Positions 51,513-61,709 of a stretch of DNA of 64,000 bases are shown piece by piece; the stretch's first letter is position 1; each line of letters starts with the position of its first letter. The translations under genes were made by a program, and so were the position numbers. The notes beneath the pieces were generated by a model. It did not search any database, had not been told where the DNA came from, and saw nothing but the letters and a program-made list of their open reading frames with translations. This DNA comes from Hymenobacter artigasi (lineage in GTDB: Bacteria > Bacteroidota > Bacteroidia > Cytophagales > Hymenobacteraceae), in NCBI RefSeq assembly GCF_012275535.1, contig NZ_JAAVTK010000019.1, positions 1 to 64,000 of the forward strand, given 5' to 3'.

Positions 51513-54500
51513 CGAATTTGGGTCGCGTCTATCCAATCAAAAGCCCGCACTTTTGCTTTTGCCTTAATGTCATTAAGGCCAGCCACTTCACGAACAGCTT
51601 TGCCAAATTTGTTGTAATTCACTAGAACCCCCTCATCCAAGTTGATTGAAATGCGAGCATTCGCAAGAGGCAGCAATGTGTCGCGCTCATAATCTTGTAT
51701 TTCACGAAGTTGGCGCTCCAATCTATCTTGCTCTTTTAGTGCGCGGTTACGCTCCGCAGAACTTGAATCAGAACTTATCTGCAAATATTTCAGGCGTTCG
51801 ATACGCTCATGGAATTTTGCTAGCAGAGGCCTCAGATACCGATTCAAAACCAAATTCAGAGTGTCAGCATTATAGCGATGTAGATACACCAATACACTGA
51901 AAGCACCGGTTGGCGAACTAAAACACCAGTAAATTGGCCTCTTGCTATAGCGTCGAGCATGGTCGGCGAAAAAGTCCTTACTGAAATACTGACGCAGAGT
52001 CTTACCTAAGCATTCCTCAACATAATTCAGATTCTGGCTTGTATTTTTTTCTCCAAAAGCAGCTTTCAGAAAGCTTGTAAATCCAGCGACAATATCATCT
52101 TCAAACCATTCATCATCTAAAACAGGGATTATGTTGTCCTTATCAGCAACAAAGCTCATTTGTGCTTCATTCACCCCTGTTTTTTTAAGATAATCAGCAA
52201 AATCTTCACCTTGATTAACCAATATCAACCCCTGCTTATCTAGCGAATATCTACCAAACATGCAGCCAACAGCGTAAGAAATCAACTGTATCACTAATGC
52301 TCTTTTACTTATATTTTTTTCTATATCTCTATCGAAGTCATCTAAGTTATAACCCGGCAAATCGAACACATTATTACCTGACGAAGACAATTCCTCACTT
52401 AATACTGTTGCACTAGAAATTGCACTTGATAATTTAATACCAGTACTCGTTTTATATATAGAGTTAGCTATTTTGTTTATTTCGAGCTGATTAAACACCA
52501 TTTGCTTATAGAGCGAAGCTAAATGCATTGCAAAATCGCTCAGCAAATACTGCATCATTGACTCCGACCTGTTAAAGTCCATAAGTGGGTGACCTTTGAA
52601 GTCCCAAGAGCTTTCGTGCTTATCCCAATCGTATTTTGCAATATTTTGCTGCTGTTTTGACAAGTCAGTTAAAGCATCGAAATGATGCTTATCAACAGCG
52701 AATGGGATATTTTCAACATCACCTCCATTTATACTGAGGCCGTTACTAACGCCTTTAAGCAATTGGTTGAAAGCGCTAGAATTCGCTAAGCCTAGTATAT
52801 AATCGAAGTTATTGTTATCACGCGGAAATAATGATGGTCCTTTTATATTAAAGACCGTTCCCTGTGGCTGGAATCTAACTGCAAACTCAGCACTGCTAAG
52901 CTCAGACCATGTAATGCATGGCCTGAAATAGTGGGATTTAGAGGCTAGTTTGTTACACATATTTGACAGCTTATTATAATTGCTGTCATCAAATTTTATA
53001 AGATAATCATTATTGCCAAACCACTTTTTAAATTCACCTCCCTTATTGTGAGGAGCATATTTCTTACCTGACTGTCGGAATTCACCAATAGACTTATGAT
53101 TAAATCCTATCTTGTCAAAGCTTACTTCATGCCATAATCTCAAGAAATATTCATTGTCACCCGTACAAAGACCAAGGCGCTTTTCAGCAAATTGATTTAG
53201 ATTTTCATTTTGGGAGAATGCCTCAAGTGAATCATTGTCAAACCAATAATTGATAACATTTCCCGGAATTTGTGAGAAAGCTTTTTGGGACTTCTGATAT
53301 ATATTTTCCGTGCTAACTCCTGATGCACTTTTGATTACCGCTTCTTTTTTGAGATTAGAATCCTTTAAATTAGTTAGCTTAATATAAATACCTAATTCAT
53401 CGATTGGCTTTTTGTTATACAACACAAATGCCGCATTCTGAACCTTTTCCCCATCAATTTCAGGAAAAGTACGTGGACCTAAATGCAGCAAAGTATCAAA
53501 TAATAGATTGTCAATCAACTTGATTCTAAGGCCATCGTAGCTAGGGGCAAACATCCAGCTTTGTTGATTAATCATACCTAAATAGCCACAGGGTTTTAAC
53601 ATGGCTAAGCTGCTTTCCATAAAGCAGGCCATTAAGTCTGTTTTGCTATCAGGATAATTTTTCTTGACAAATGCTGATAAAGCCGCGTTCATGTTGCCAT
53701 TACCCATGTATGGTGGATTGGCTGCTACACAAGCACTTTTCTTACTTAACTCAATTAGTGTAGTGAGACCTTTAATCAACGCTTCCTTCTCATTGCGTTG
53801 GAACATGTCTGCTGTAGCACCTTGAGAGACCAATACCTCCTTAAAGCTGGATAATTCTTTTGAGGGCGAACGAGGCACTAGTAATGACCCGATGTTATCC
53901 ACCTGACGCAAAGCATCCAAGTCGTGCCATAATTCCAGAGAGCCTTGCAGCCCCACTTGGGCTAACACCGCCTGTGCTTGCTCTTTACGTAGTACTAAGG
54001 GTTTTAAGTGTGTAATATGGGGAGTGAGCTCTTTACGAAAAGCCCGATTATGATAAGAACGCGCCTTCATCATTAAGGCAAACCCCGCTAACTGGGCAGC
54101 CCGCTCATCGATTTCAAGCCCTCGTAGATTATTAGTCAGAATAAGGCCAGGGATATCAGCCTTACTGTAAGCTTCCTCCTCATAAATGTGAGCCAGCAAC
54201 TCAAAAGCGTAGATGAGCAAGTGGCCGCTGCCACAGGCCGGGTCAAGAACGGTAAGCTCTTCTGGTCCGCTCAAGGGTAGCTTCTCAGTGGCTTGCAGAC
54301 TCGGTGATTCAATAAAATAAGGCATGTGCTGGCGCAACCCAGAATCAGGGTGGTGCTGTAGCCATAGCTTTCCTAAGGTGTTCTGCACCATGTACTCCAC
54401 AATCCACCGCGGGGTGAATAGCTGCGTAGCGGCCGGAATGTCCTCTTTTTTAACCTTGGTCTTGGCTGCGAAAACAGCGTCCTTTCGCTCTGCGATATAG

Positions 54501-55117
54501 AACTGATAAAGCCAGCCCAACACCTCGACGTGCTGGCAATCTTCGACCAGCAGCTCGTTGCGCACCTTGTACACCACGGAATACATGGTTGTCAGGTCAG
54601 CTGGCAAGAGTAGCTCCGTGTGGTCTTGGAGGGGCTCAAAAAGGAAGGGGAAAAGGGTATGAAGTGAATTACAGGCCCCAACCAGCAATTCCCGATACAC
54701 CTCATTGTCTACGTTCTGACTCGGGATAGTGCCGCGCAGCAACCCCATTACCCTTGCCTGGTCAGGTAACAGCTCTGAATCAATCATCCCCTGTTGAGCC
54801 AACTGTAGCACCTCAGGCAGCGGGTGGCTTTCGTCGGTCTCAGCGGGGGAGACAATACGCACGCCAAGCGGCTGATACCCGTTCACATCCAAGTAGCGCA
54901 AGGCCACCAGCCGGTTGAACCAGGTATAGGCTACTTTATCTACCAGCTCCGCCGCTGTGGTTGTCTGTAGCGCAGTTCGCAAAGCGGCCACTTGCTCAGC
55001 CCGCTCACGCAGCTCTACGCTATCCGTTTTGAGGACCAGATGTAAACGGGTAGCAACTTGCTCCAACAGCAGCGTACGGGTTTGCTGCGCGAAGCGCTTC
55101 AGGGCGTTGGTATTCAC
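51509..55117 (-). CDS. pglX: BREX N6-adenine methyltransferase PglX
   Basis: A 1202-aa class I methyltransferase: the SAM-binding motif VLDPACGSGHLLIYAFELLA lies near residue 291 and the catalytic CVAANPPYMGNGNMN (NPPY) near 468. The central-to-late part (about 560-1000) corresponds to target recognition; its DNA is strikingly A+T-rich compared with both flanks. It methylates adenine in an asymmetric site to mark self DNA. It starts 81 bases after brxC ends and overlaps pglZ by 4 bases. Confidence 0.93.
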   Translation of the reverse strand: MNTNALKRFAQQTRTLLLEQVATRLHLVLKTDSVELRERAEQVAALRTALQTTTAAELVDKVAYTWFNRLVALRYLDVNGYQPLGVRIVSPAETDESHPLPEVLQLAQQGMIDSELLPDQARVMGLLRGTIPSQNVDNEVYRELLVGACNSLHTLFPFLFEPLQDHTELLLPADLTTMYSVVYKVRNELLVEDCQHVEVLGWLYQFYIAERKDAVFAAKTKVKKEDIPAATQLFTPRWIVEYMVQNTLGKLWLQHHPDSGLRQHMPYFIESPSLQATEKLPLSGPEELTVLDPACGSGHLLIYAFELLAHIYEEEAYSKADIPGLILTNNLRGLEIDERAAQLAGFALMMKARSYHNRAFRKELTPHITHLKPLVLRKEQAQAVLAQVGLQGSLELWHDLDALRQVDNIGSLLVPRSPSKELSSFKEVLVSQGATADMFQRNEKEALIKGLTTLIELSKKSACVAANPPYMGNGNMNAALSAFVKKNYPDSKTDLMACFMESSLAMLKPCGYLGMINQQSWMFAPSYDGLRIKLIDNLLFDTLLHLGPRTFPEIDGEKVQNAAFVLYNKKPIDELGIYIKLTNLKDSNLKKEAVIKSASGVSTENIYQKSQKAFSQIPGNVINYWFDNDSLEAFSQNENLNQFAEKRLGLCTGDNEYFLRLWHEVSFDKIGFNHKSIGEFRQSGKKYAPHNKGGEFKKWFGNNDYLIKFDDSNYNKLSNMCNKLASKSHYFRPCITWSELSSAEFAVRFQPQGTVFNIKGPSLFPRDNNNFDYILGLANSSAFNQLLKGVSNGLSINGGDVENIPFAVDKHHFDALTDLSKQQQNIAKYDWDKHESSWDFKGHPLMDFNRSESMMQYLLSDFAMHLASLYKQMVFNQLEINKIANSIYKTSTGIKLSSAISSATVLSEELSSSGNNVFDLPGYNLDDFDRDIEKNISKRALVIQLISYAVGCMFGRYSLDKQGLILVNQGEDFADYLKKTGVNEAQMSFVADKDNIIPVLDDEWFEDDIVAGFTSFLKAAFGEKNTSQNLNYVEECLGKTLRQYFSKDFFADHARRYSKRPIYWCFSSPTGAFSVLVYLHRYNADTLNLVLNRYLRPLLAKFHERIERLKYLQISSDSSSAERNRALKEQDRLERQLREIQDYERDTLLPLANARISINLDEGVLVNYNKFGKAVREVAGLNDIKAKAKVRAFDWIDATQIR

Positions 55118-55198
55118 AAGACTAGATAAAAGGCAAGAAATGAAGCTCTGGCTTCGAGCAGAGCCGTCAATACAAGACGTGTTGAAAAAGCAGTAGAG

Positions 55199-58100
55199 TT
55201 AAGCGGGGAGCACAATGCGCTGGTTTTGGTCCAGCAAGCCCAGCATCTTCGTCCGGAGCGCAGTCAGGTACTCTTCTACATCGCCAGGGCTCTGCAGTTC
55301 CGTTTTTCCAATGCTCACTTTAATCTGATGACTGTTGACGTACCGGATGCGTGGCTCCTCGACGCCTGGCGTTTCATCGTCCTCTTTTTTGGCTGGTGCC
55401 GTCAGGGCGGTCAAGCGGTTCAGCGCATCCAGGTACATGGGGTCACCGGCACGGGTGCAAGCAAGCTGCAGGTCCGCGATAAAGCGGTGCTCATTCACTT
55501 GCTGGCGTAAAGTCCGGAAAGGAGTAAGTACATCCTGTTGCTGCACAGCATCAAGTTGTGCAAATTCCGGCCGATTTTGTAACTGTTGAAGTAGCTGCTC
55601 TACGACCCGTATGGTTTCCTCCCGCTCCTGTTTGATGCGGTCGTTAACACGGGTCTGCAAGGCGGTCATGTTGCCCTTGGCCTCCGTCAGCACCTTGCCT
55701 TTATAAGGCGAGGGATGTTGGTATGCTTCTTTCAGGGCGTCCAGCTCGGTGTGGTCTACGTAGCTGAAGTTGGACTGCTGGCCTTCCATAAAGCTGCGCA
55801 CCTGGTCGAAGATGGTACGCTGCCCTCCACTCATGAACTGGCGAATGGGGTCTAGTACATCCTCTTTCAAGTCAAGAAGTGTCTTTTCCAACTCCCGCAC
55901 CTCGGTAACCAAGGCAGTATTATCTCGCTTGGTGATATCAGCAAACAGGCTGCGCACCGGCTCAAGAGCTACCAGGAATGGGTACTGAGCCTTCTGACCT
56001 AACAAGACGTTTACCTCGCCCAGCTGCTGCGCGGCTTCGATTCGGAACTGATTGGCTATTTCCTTCGCATCGGTACTAGGGCACAGCTTGTCAAAAGCAT
56101 CCCGGTACAAATCACATAGCTTTTTGACTTGCTGGGCATCAAACTCCAACTGTATTTCCAGCATGGTAGAGCCCTGCTGACGGTTGTTCAGCAGCCCGTC
56201 CAGCACCGCATTGTCAGTCAGGATGGTGGTGTCGCGCCGCAGCTCCAGCTTCCCTCGCTTGTAGAGGTTGGCCAACAGGTTGTACACCGCATTGGGATAC
56301 CACCCGTAAGGCTTACGGCCAAAATTGTCGCGCACGTCCACTACGCTTGTGCGCTCGGATTGCTGCTTACGCAGATGCACGTAGTTTAAGATTGCCTGCT
56401 CGGCGGCCGAAACAGCTGCTTTGGGCCCAGCAAACAAATCATCATGCTTCGCCTGTAGCGTACTGCGAACGTCAGCCTCTGTCACGGTCACGTTATTCAG
56501 CAGTGCCAGGCTTGGGTAAGCGACGTTAATTAGCTCCTGGAAGGCGTTGTTAACGCGGATTTTCCCGTCCGTTGACGTGCCGTTGGTCACTTCTCTTGCA
56601 CTCAGGTAGACCTTAGCCTCTCCAAGCAAAGCCCGCATCCGATTCACCAGGGTGCGGCGGCGCTCGTCGTTGCGCTCCTGCTTTTCGCGCAGAATACGCT
56701 TCTGCCCCTCGCTGGGGCTGTCATTTGACTGCTGTCGGACGTACTTCTCCGTTTTCAGGTACATGCGCACATCAGGCAGCAGCGTGGCATCATCTGGTAA
56801 GCGGAACAGCGCCATCGTTGGGTAGCCCATGGTTAGAGCACGCAGGCCTTGCTCGTCATCGAACTGGGGATGGTTGGGCGTGATGATGTCAAGAATCAGC
56901 TCCGACTCACGGCCATAGAGTACACCGTCCACTTTTCTGGTAAAGCCATAGTCCTGTTTGTTTGCAGCATACCGGAGCTTGTTGTCCGCAATGATGTCAT
57001 CATACAGGAGCTTGTGCAGCTCCCCTCCTACCTGCTGATTGTCTATGTCAACAGCCTTGATGGAGTTTTCAATATCCTTCTCTTCGTCGGTGAGATATTC
57101 ATAAAGGTCCCCGTTGCGCCGGATATAAGTTTGCTGCTCCAACAGCTCCAGCGCCTCCTTTACCTGCTGCTCATGCGCCGTGACATCTACGTTTACATTG
57201 TCAATGAGCAGCGTGGCCAGGTTACGCAGATTGGCTGAAAATGCAGAGTAGTACTTGACCATGAAGAGCACCCGCAGCACTCGCTTCGCCAAATCATTTC
57301 CCAGGTTGTTTTCTGCGGTAAAGATGGCCGCCTGTACTTCACTTTTGATGGTGTTGCGCAACCCATCGAAGAGTCGGTCAAAGCTGACCAGATACCCAGC
57401 TGAATAGTCCCCAGCCTGCTTCAGCACCTCCTGGAAGACGCCGAGCATGGACCGCTCGCCAACAGAGGCGTGCCGGCCCTGGAAAGCGTTGTGGGTCGAC
57501 AGCTGCCGGATACACTCCTGGAAGAGGTAGAACTGGTAAGGAATAAAGGGGTACTTGTTAACGAAGTCACCGTCATTCTTGAATTCGACGAACTGCCTAC
57601 CCGTCGTGCTTAGACGCAGCAGCGTGCTCAGATTGGCGTGCTCCCTCGCCCAAAGGCCCTTGAGCTCTACTTTACCGTCTTCGTTTTTCTCCAGCAGACG
57701 CTTCTGAATCACCTCATCCACGTTAGCGGATGTTAGAGGCATTTTGGTTTTAAAGCGGGCCGTAATCTTAGAGAAGTCGTTGTGCTGGCTCGCGTTCATG
57801 TCGCCCACAATCCGCTCTAAATCATCCTGGGAGGTAACCAATACCCAGGAACGGCCTTTGCACTTTACAGCCAGTGTCTCCGCAATGGTCTGCAGGTTCA
57901 GCATCAGCTTGGTATTGCTACCAATGAACTGCCCGACTTCATCAACAAAGAAGTTGAGGCGGAATCCGGTCGGCTTCTCCTTCAGGTAGTCTTCTACTTT
58001 AGAGCAGAAGTCATCCACCGACATAGTCGAGGCCGTGTTTTTGAAGTCATTCAGAATGTTGAGATAGTCCTCCGACTGTCCTCCAAGCACGTTGCCCAAT

Positions 58101-58717
58101 GCTTGCGCTGCGGCTTTTTTGGTATCCGGGAAGGCATGAAACGGCCGACGCTCCTCCCACGACTTGCCCGATACCGCCTCGAACTGGTTGGTAAACTCTT
58201 TGTACTTCTTCTGTTTCCACAGCATCCACTCGAAGGTTCCGATGTGGAGGCTGCTGCCAAAGAAGCCCAGGTGCTCATAGAACACTTGGTAGAAGACCGG
58301 CAGCAAGGTCTCCATCTGCTGGCTAGAGCTATGGGAGGCCTTATTATCAATATTGAATAGAATGGACTCCGAAGGGATGCGCCCCGCTTTTTCAATATTG
58401 GCTTTCAGAATAGAGTCCTGAATCTTAGCGGCAAATATTTCTCCCACCGGCCGTCCACCATGTGCTTGGTTATCCAAGACGTGGGAAAGAATCTTGAGCA
58501 AGTGGGATTTGCCTGAACCGAAGAAACCTGATATCCAAGCTCCGTTAATACCCGAGAAGTCGACGTAAGCGTCGAAAAATTCGGCAATCTTTTTCCCGAT
58601 GTCTGCGGTAACTACATACTCGCTTACCTCCTGCACCACATGGTCGCGGTCTTCCGCCTTAATGACGGTTTCAATAGGTCGGGCAATATTCTGTTCGAAG
58701 AGGGTAGAAACGAGCAT
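55199..58717 (-). CDS. brxC: BREX ATPase BrxC
   Basis: A 1172-aa protein with the BrxC opening (LFEQNIARPIETVIKAEDRD), Walker A AWISGFFGSGKSHLLKILSH near residue 65, Walker B FRLNFFVDEVGQFIGSNT near 260, and a long coiled, helical C-terminal half. It is a large AAA-type ATPase needed for BREX methylation and phage exclusion. It starts 5 bases after brxB ends, so the two are in one operon. Confidence 0.93.
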   Translation of the reverse strand: MLVSTLFEQNIARPIETVIKAEDRDHVVQEVSEYVVTADIGKKIAEFFDAYVDFSGINGAWISGFFGSGKSHLLKILSHVLDNQAHGGRPVGEIFAAKIQDSILKANIEKAGRIPSESILFNIDNKASHSSSQQMETLLPVFYQVFYEHLGFFGSSLHIGTFEWMLWKQKKYKEFTNQFEAVSGKSWEERRPFHAFPDTKKAAAQALGNVLGGQSEDYLNILNDFKNTASTMSVDDFCSKVEDYLKEKPTGFRLNFFVDEVGQFIGSNTKLMLNLQTIAETLAVKCKGRSWVLVTSQDDLERIVGDMNASQHNDFSKITARFKTKMPLTSANVDEVIQKRLLEKNEDGKVELKGLWAREHANLSTLLRLSTTGRQFVEFKNDGDFVNKYPFIPYQFYLFQECIRQLSTHNAFQGRHASVGERSMLGVFQEVLKQAGDYSAGYLVSFDRLFDGLRNTIKSEVQAAIFTAENNLGNDLAKRVLRVLFMVKYYSAFSANLRNLATLLIDNVNVDVTAHEQQVKEALELLEQQTYIRRNGDLYEYLTDEEKDIENSIKAVDIDNQQVGGELHKLLYDDIIADNKLRYAANKQDYGFTRKVDGVLYGRESELILDIITPNHPQFDDEQGLRALTMGYPTMALFRLPDDATLLPDVRMYLKTEKYVRQQSNDSPSEGQKRILREKQERNDERRRTLVNRMRALLGEAKVYLSAREVTNGTSTDGKIRVNNAFQELINVAYPSLALLNNVTVTEADVRSTLQAKHDDLFAGPKAAVSAAEQAILNYVHLRKQQSERTSVVDVRDNFGRKPYGWYPNAVYNLLANLYKRGKLELRRDTTILTDNAVLDGLLNNRQQGSTMLEIQLEFDAQQVKKLCDLYRDAFDKLCPSTDAKEIANQFRIEAAQQLGEVNVLLGQKAQYPFLVALEPVRSLFADITKRDNTALVTEVRELEKTLLDLKEDVLDPIRQFMSGGQRTIFDQVRSFMEGQQSNFSYVDHTELDALKEAYQHPSPYKGKVLTEAKGNMTALQTRVNDRIKQEREETIRVVEQLLQQLQNRPEFAQLDAVQQQDVLTPFRTLRQQVNEHRFIADLQLACTRAGDPMYLDALNRLTALTAPAKKEDDETPGVEEPRIRYVNSHQIKVSIGKTELQSPGDVEEYLTALRTKMLGLLDQNQRIVLPA

Positions 58718-58722
58718 AAGGG

Positions 58723-59304
58723 CTATTCAGTGAAAGTGTCGAGGTTGAACGCGCGGTAGTAGTTGTCGTCGGCAAGCAGCCCGAATAGTTTGAGCTGTTC
58801 ACCAGAGTAGGTCCCTGGGAAAAAGGCAACAAGTGGAGCACGCTCAACCAAATGATGTAGATTATTCAGGATGCTATGAGAGCGAATAAAAGGATATACT
58901 TCCCCGATTCCGGTAAGGAAATACACCTGGGGAGTCGCGCTTTGCACATGCCGCTCTATGGCGGGCAGTAATACTTGTTTCATATCCATAGCGGAGTGAA
59001 GTGCTTCACGGAATTCTGCTGCACTTTCCTGCTCTTCAAATTCGAACAAGGCTGGTAGCCCTATCTCCGAATCCAGGACTGACAGCGCCAACTTGAACAA
59101 ATTGATTTCCAGAACTTGGATTCCGGTATTGTCCAACCGTTTTATCAAGGCGGCAATAGCCTGACGCATCTCCGTTTGTTGTTCGGCAGCGTGGGTGGAA
59201 ATAAAGAAGTGAATGTCGCCACCCAGTAGCTCGCGCTTCAGGAAACGAGAACCAGATATGGTCTGAAACAGCCGTTCAGCCTTTTCAGGAATGGATTGTT
59301 TCAT
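58723..59304 (-). CDS. brxB: BREX protein BrxB (DUF1788 type)
   Basis: A 193-aa protein with the BrxB hallmarks LGGDIHFFISTHAAEQQTEM near residue 28 and VYFLTGIGEVYPFIRSHSIL near 130, followed by PLVAFFPGTYSGEQLKLFGL, typical of DUF1788. Required for type I BREX; its biochemical role is unclear. It lies between brxA (8 bases) and brxC (5 bases). Confidence 0.9.
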   Translation of the reverse strand: MKQSIPEKAERLFQTISGSRFLKRELLGGDIHFFISTHAAEQQTEMRQAIAALIKRLDNTGIQVLEINLFKLALSVLDSEIGLPALFEFEEQESAAEFREALHSAMDMKQVLLPAIERHVQSATPQVYFLTGIGEVYPFIRSHSILNNLHHLVERAPLVAFFPGTYSGEQLKLFGLLADDNYYRAFNLDTFTE

Positions 59305-59312
59305 GGGATGTG

Positions 59313-59912
59313 TTAGAGGGAGCGGGGACCTGAGACCCCAACATAAAGCAGCGCCTCGGGCAGGTGCTGCTCCAACAGGTTGCGCACTTGGGAATGAATA
59401 AGCAAGGGCTGTAGCTCTTTCTCCCGTGTCGACTTGAGCAGTCCTACCTGTTCAAGCATTTTAAATAGTACCTGCCTTAGCTTCTTTTGAGTGTTTTCTG
59501 TGAGCCGCGTAAGCTCGGGATGAGATTCGCGCTTTTGCTCCACGAATGCCCGGTAATCGGATTCATACAACTGCCGGCTGTGAAGCTGCAGCTTGAGCAT
59601 AACCACCTCCGTCACAAAATCCGCGATGAACTGAAAGGTTAGGCAAATGCCAACGAAAAGCACCTGGCGCTGGGCTTCGGTATCGAGTTTAGGAAGGGCT
59701 TCGAGAAGTGCCGGCGGCAACTTTGCCAAGCGGGCCAGCAATTCTACGGCTTGATGGTTGGATGTGCGCTGATTGCCTTTTTGCAGAACATCTTCCGTCG
59801 CAACTAATTGACGTGTGGTCTCCCACCCCCTATCAAGCAACAGCTGCACCAGTCGCATGGATTCGACATGGGCAAGCGAGGCTGTGGTGAAGGAGAGGCG
59901 ATAAGCAATCAT
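59313..59912 (-). CDS. brxA: BREX protein BrxA (DUF1819 type)
   Basis: A 199-aa helical protein; the ATG at 59912 gives MIAYRLSFTTASLAHVESMR, the usual BrxA opening, and the expected length. DUF1819-type blocks include LLDRGWETTRQLVATEDVLQ near residue 28 and QTSNHQA-like TSNHQAVELLARL. BrxA is a small DNA-binding protein of type I BREX. It is the first gene of the operon; the promoter should lie in the region up to 60139. Confidence 0.88.
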   Translation of the reverse strand: MIAYRLSFTTASLAHVESMRLVQLLLDRGWETTRQLVATEDVLQKGNQRTSNHQAVELLARLAKLPPALLEALPKLDTEAQRQVLFVGICLTFQFIADFVTEVVMLKLQLHSRQLYESDYRAFVEQKRESHPELTRLTENTQKKLRQVLFKMLEQVGLLKSTREKELQPLLIHSQVRNLLEQHLPEALLYVGVSGPRSL

Positions 59913-60139
59913 GGTTAAGTGTCTGACAGGAGCCGGTTGAAATAAGGCGGCGAGGAACCTGGCCGGACGTTCCAAAAGTGGTCCAAGTTAATGGCTGGTG
60001 AAGTCATTAGCAATCTGATTCCGCTAAAGGCTTAGCAGTAAGCTTTAAAATAATGGCACCTTGAAATTCTCCAACTTGTGCCCCCAAGCTCATTACTTTG
60101 AATAACGGTACGGCTTATACAGCTTACTACTTTCTCCCT
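59913..60139. promoter_or_regulatory. Divergent control region between BREX and CARF regulator
   Basis: It holds the promoters of brxA (minus) and of the regulator (plus). A TGGCAC word at 60054-60059 matches the -24 half of a sigma-54 site, but no TTGC follows at the right distance, so no sigma-54 promoter is claimed. A short dyad GGAAC/GTTCC (59955-59972) is present near brxA. Confidence 0.4.
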
Positions 60140-61609
60140 ATGGCCCATTTGCTAGTTTCCTGGTTAGCTCGAAAGAACGACTTTCGCTTCATAGAAGGCA
60201 AATTCGACAAGGTGAACCCAACAGGACCAAATTCCCAGTTCCACGAATACTTCTTTTTAGAAAATGGACTTGATGAGCATGTCTTGCTATACTCTACTGC
60301 CAAAGATGAACCATTAGCCGAACGTTTATTGGCTCACCTACTTGGCAAATTCCCAAAACGTAACATTCGGATAGAGCTGCTTCCGTTGGTTAATGTTATC
60401 GATTTGGCAGAGGTAAAAACCAAAGTAGAAACTTGGCTGCTTCAGCACAAAGGGCAGGAGTTGACCATATTTTTCTCACCTGGCACGCCTATCATGCAAT
60501 TAGCTTGGTACGTGTGCCATACCACTCTTGGGCTCAGAACCCGCTTAGTGCAGACGCAAGAAGGCAAATTCAGTCCCGATGGGTTGCCTGCACTTATGCG
60601 GCTAGATGTAGAGCGGTCAGCCACTCCTGTAACCGCTATTATCCGTGAGCAGCAGCTTAAGTCGGGCTCTTCTCCCCTGATTCCAGACGAAGACACCCAT
60701 TTCCTTAGTGACAGCCTGCACACTGTGTATCAGAGGGCGAGCCAAGTAGCCCAAACCGACAATGTAACGGTTCTGATTCGTGGGGAAAGTGGCACGGGGA
60801 AGGAACGCTTGGCTCAATTCGTTCACGAACAATCAGTGCGCAATAAAGCACCATTTCGGGCCCTCAATTGCGCTGCGCTAACGGATACCCTGTTAGAAAG
60901 TCGCCTGTTTGGGCATAAAAAGGGCTCTTTTACTGGGGCTGACCAGAACGCCGAAGGGGAGTTCAAAGCAGCTGAAGGGGGCACCCTATTCCTGGATGAG
61001 ATAGGCGACATTTCGCCGGCCTTGCAAGTAACGCTGCTGCGCGTCCTGCAGAGCGACGAGATACAGCCTATTGGCGGCAAACCTCAAAAGGTAAACGTTC
61101 GGGTCATAGCCGCAACCCATGCGCAATTGGAAGAAAGATGCGAACAGGGTCTATTTCGCTGGGACCTCTACTTTCGCCTCGCCGTTGCCGAGCTGGAACT
61201 GCCTTCTCTGCGGGAATGGCCTTCGAAAGAGCGTGAAGCACTTATCGACCATTTGGTGAAGCGTCAACAGAAATCGTTGCAGAAGGCGCAGCCGCTGCGT
61301 TTAACTGCTGCAACTCGCAAGTTGCTGCTTGACCATCCCTTTCCAGGGAATGTACGCGAGCTGGAAAACCTGCTCACCAAGCTCTACATATTTGTGCCGG
61401 GAGATAACCCGGCAGTTCGCCCCCAGGACCTGCCGGTGCGCTACCGCCAGACAGGAGCCGCCAACACTTCGACCTCGCTGCTCATGCGGGATGCCGAGCG
61501 GGCCCATGCGGTGCGAGTCCTGAATTTATGTGGAGGGGTGAAAGCCAAAGCAGCCAAAGCGCTGGGGTTGGATGTCCGAACCCTTACCAGCATGTTGCTA
61601 TCTGATTAA
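60140..61609 (+). CDS. RtcR-like CARF / sigma-54 activator
   Basis: The N-terminal 165 residues resemble the CARF-type sensor of RtcR: a first strand LLVSWLA, then HVLLYSTAKDEPLAERLL, and ELTIFFSPGTPIMQLAWYVC with RTRLVQTQ, matching RtcR's TTGT-x-x-Q-ICW strand-turn. The AAA+ part has Walker A LIRGESGTGKERLAQFVHEQ near residue 214, the sigma-54 contact loop KKGSFTGAD (GSFTGA for GAFTGA) near 263 and Walker B GGTLFLDEIGD near 280; a Fis-type HTH ends the protein (AKAAKALGLDVRTLTS). The ATG at 60140 is preferred to an upstream TTG. It is divergent from BREX and upstream of CBASS, and probably activates one or both upon binding a nucleotide ligand. Confidence 0.85.
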   Translation: MAHLLVSWLARKNDFRFIEGKFDKVNPTGPNSQFHEYFFLENGLDEHVLLYSTAKDEPLAERLLAHLLGKFPKRNIRIELLPLVNVIDLAEVKTKVETWLLQHKGQELTIFFSPGTPIMQLAWYVCHTTLGLRTRLVQTQEGKFSPDGLPALMRLDVERSATPVTAIIREQQLKSGSSPLIPDEDTHFLSDSLHTVYQRASQVAQTDNVTVLIRGESGTGKERLAQFVHEQSVRNKAPFRALNCAALTDTLLESRLFGHKKGSFTGADQNAEGEFKAAEGGTLFLDEIGDISPALQVTLLRVLQSDEIQPIGGKPQKVNVRVIAATHAQLEERCEQGLFRWDLYFRLAVAELELPSLREWPSKEREALIDHLVKRQQKSLQKAQPLRLTAATRKLLLDHPFPGNVRELENLLTKLYIFVPGDNPAVRPQDLPVRYRQTGAANTSTSLLMRDAERAHAVRVLNLCGGVKAKAAKALGLDVRTLTSMLLSD

Positions 61610-61709
61610 GGACTCAACTTTCGTCATTTTCTTGGCGGGAGCGAAGCCGAACCGTGTAACCCGCTTTGCTCTTTGCCAGCTCAAAGCGCTGGTCTAAAAT
61701 TGGCATTGC

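Noticed and set aside
60054..60069. Sigma-54 promoter with perfect TGGCAC half
   Set aside because: No TTGC/GC at the required distance downstream; likewise TGGCTTGGTTTTGGG near 61808 lacks the -12 GC.
60098..60139. Longer start (TTG at 60098) for the CARF/sigma-54 activator
   Set aside because: The ATG at 60140 opens directly into the first strand of the sensor domain; the upstream 14 residues lack a family pattern.
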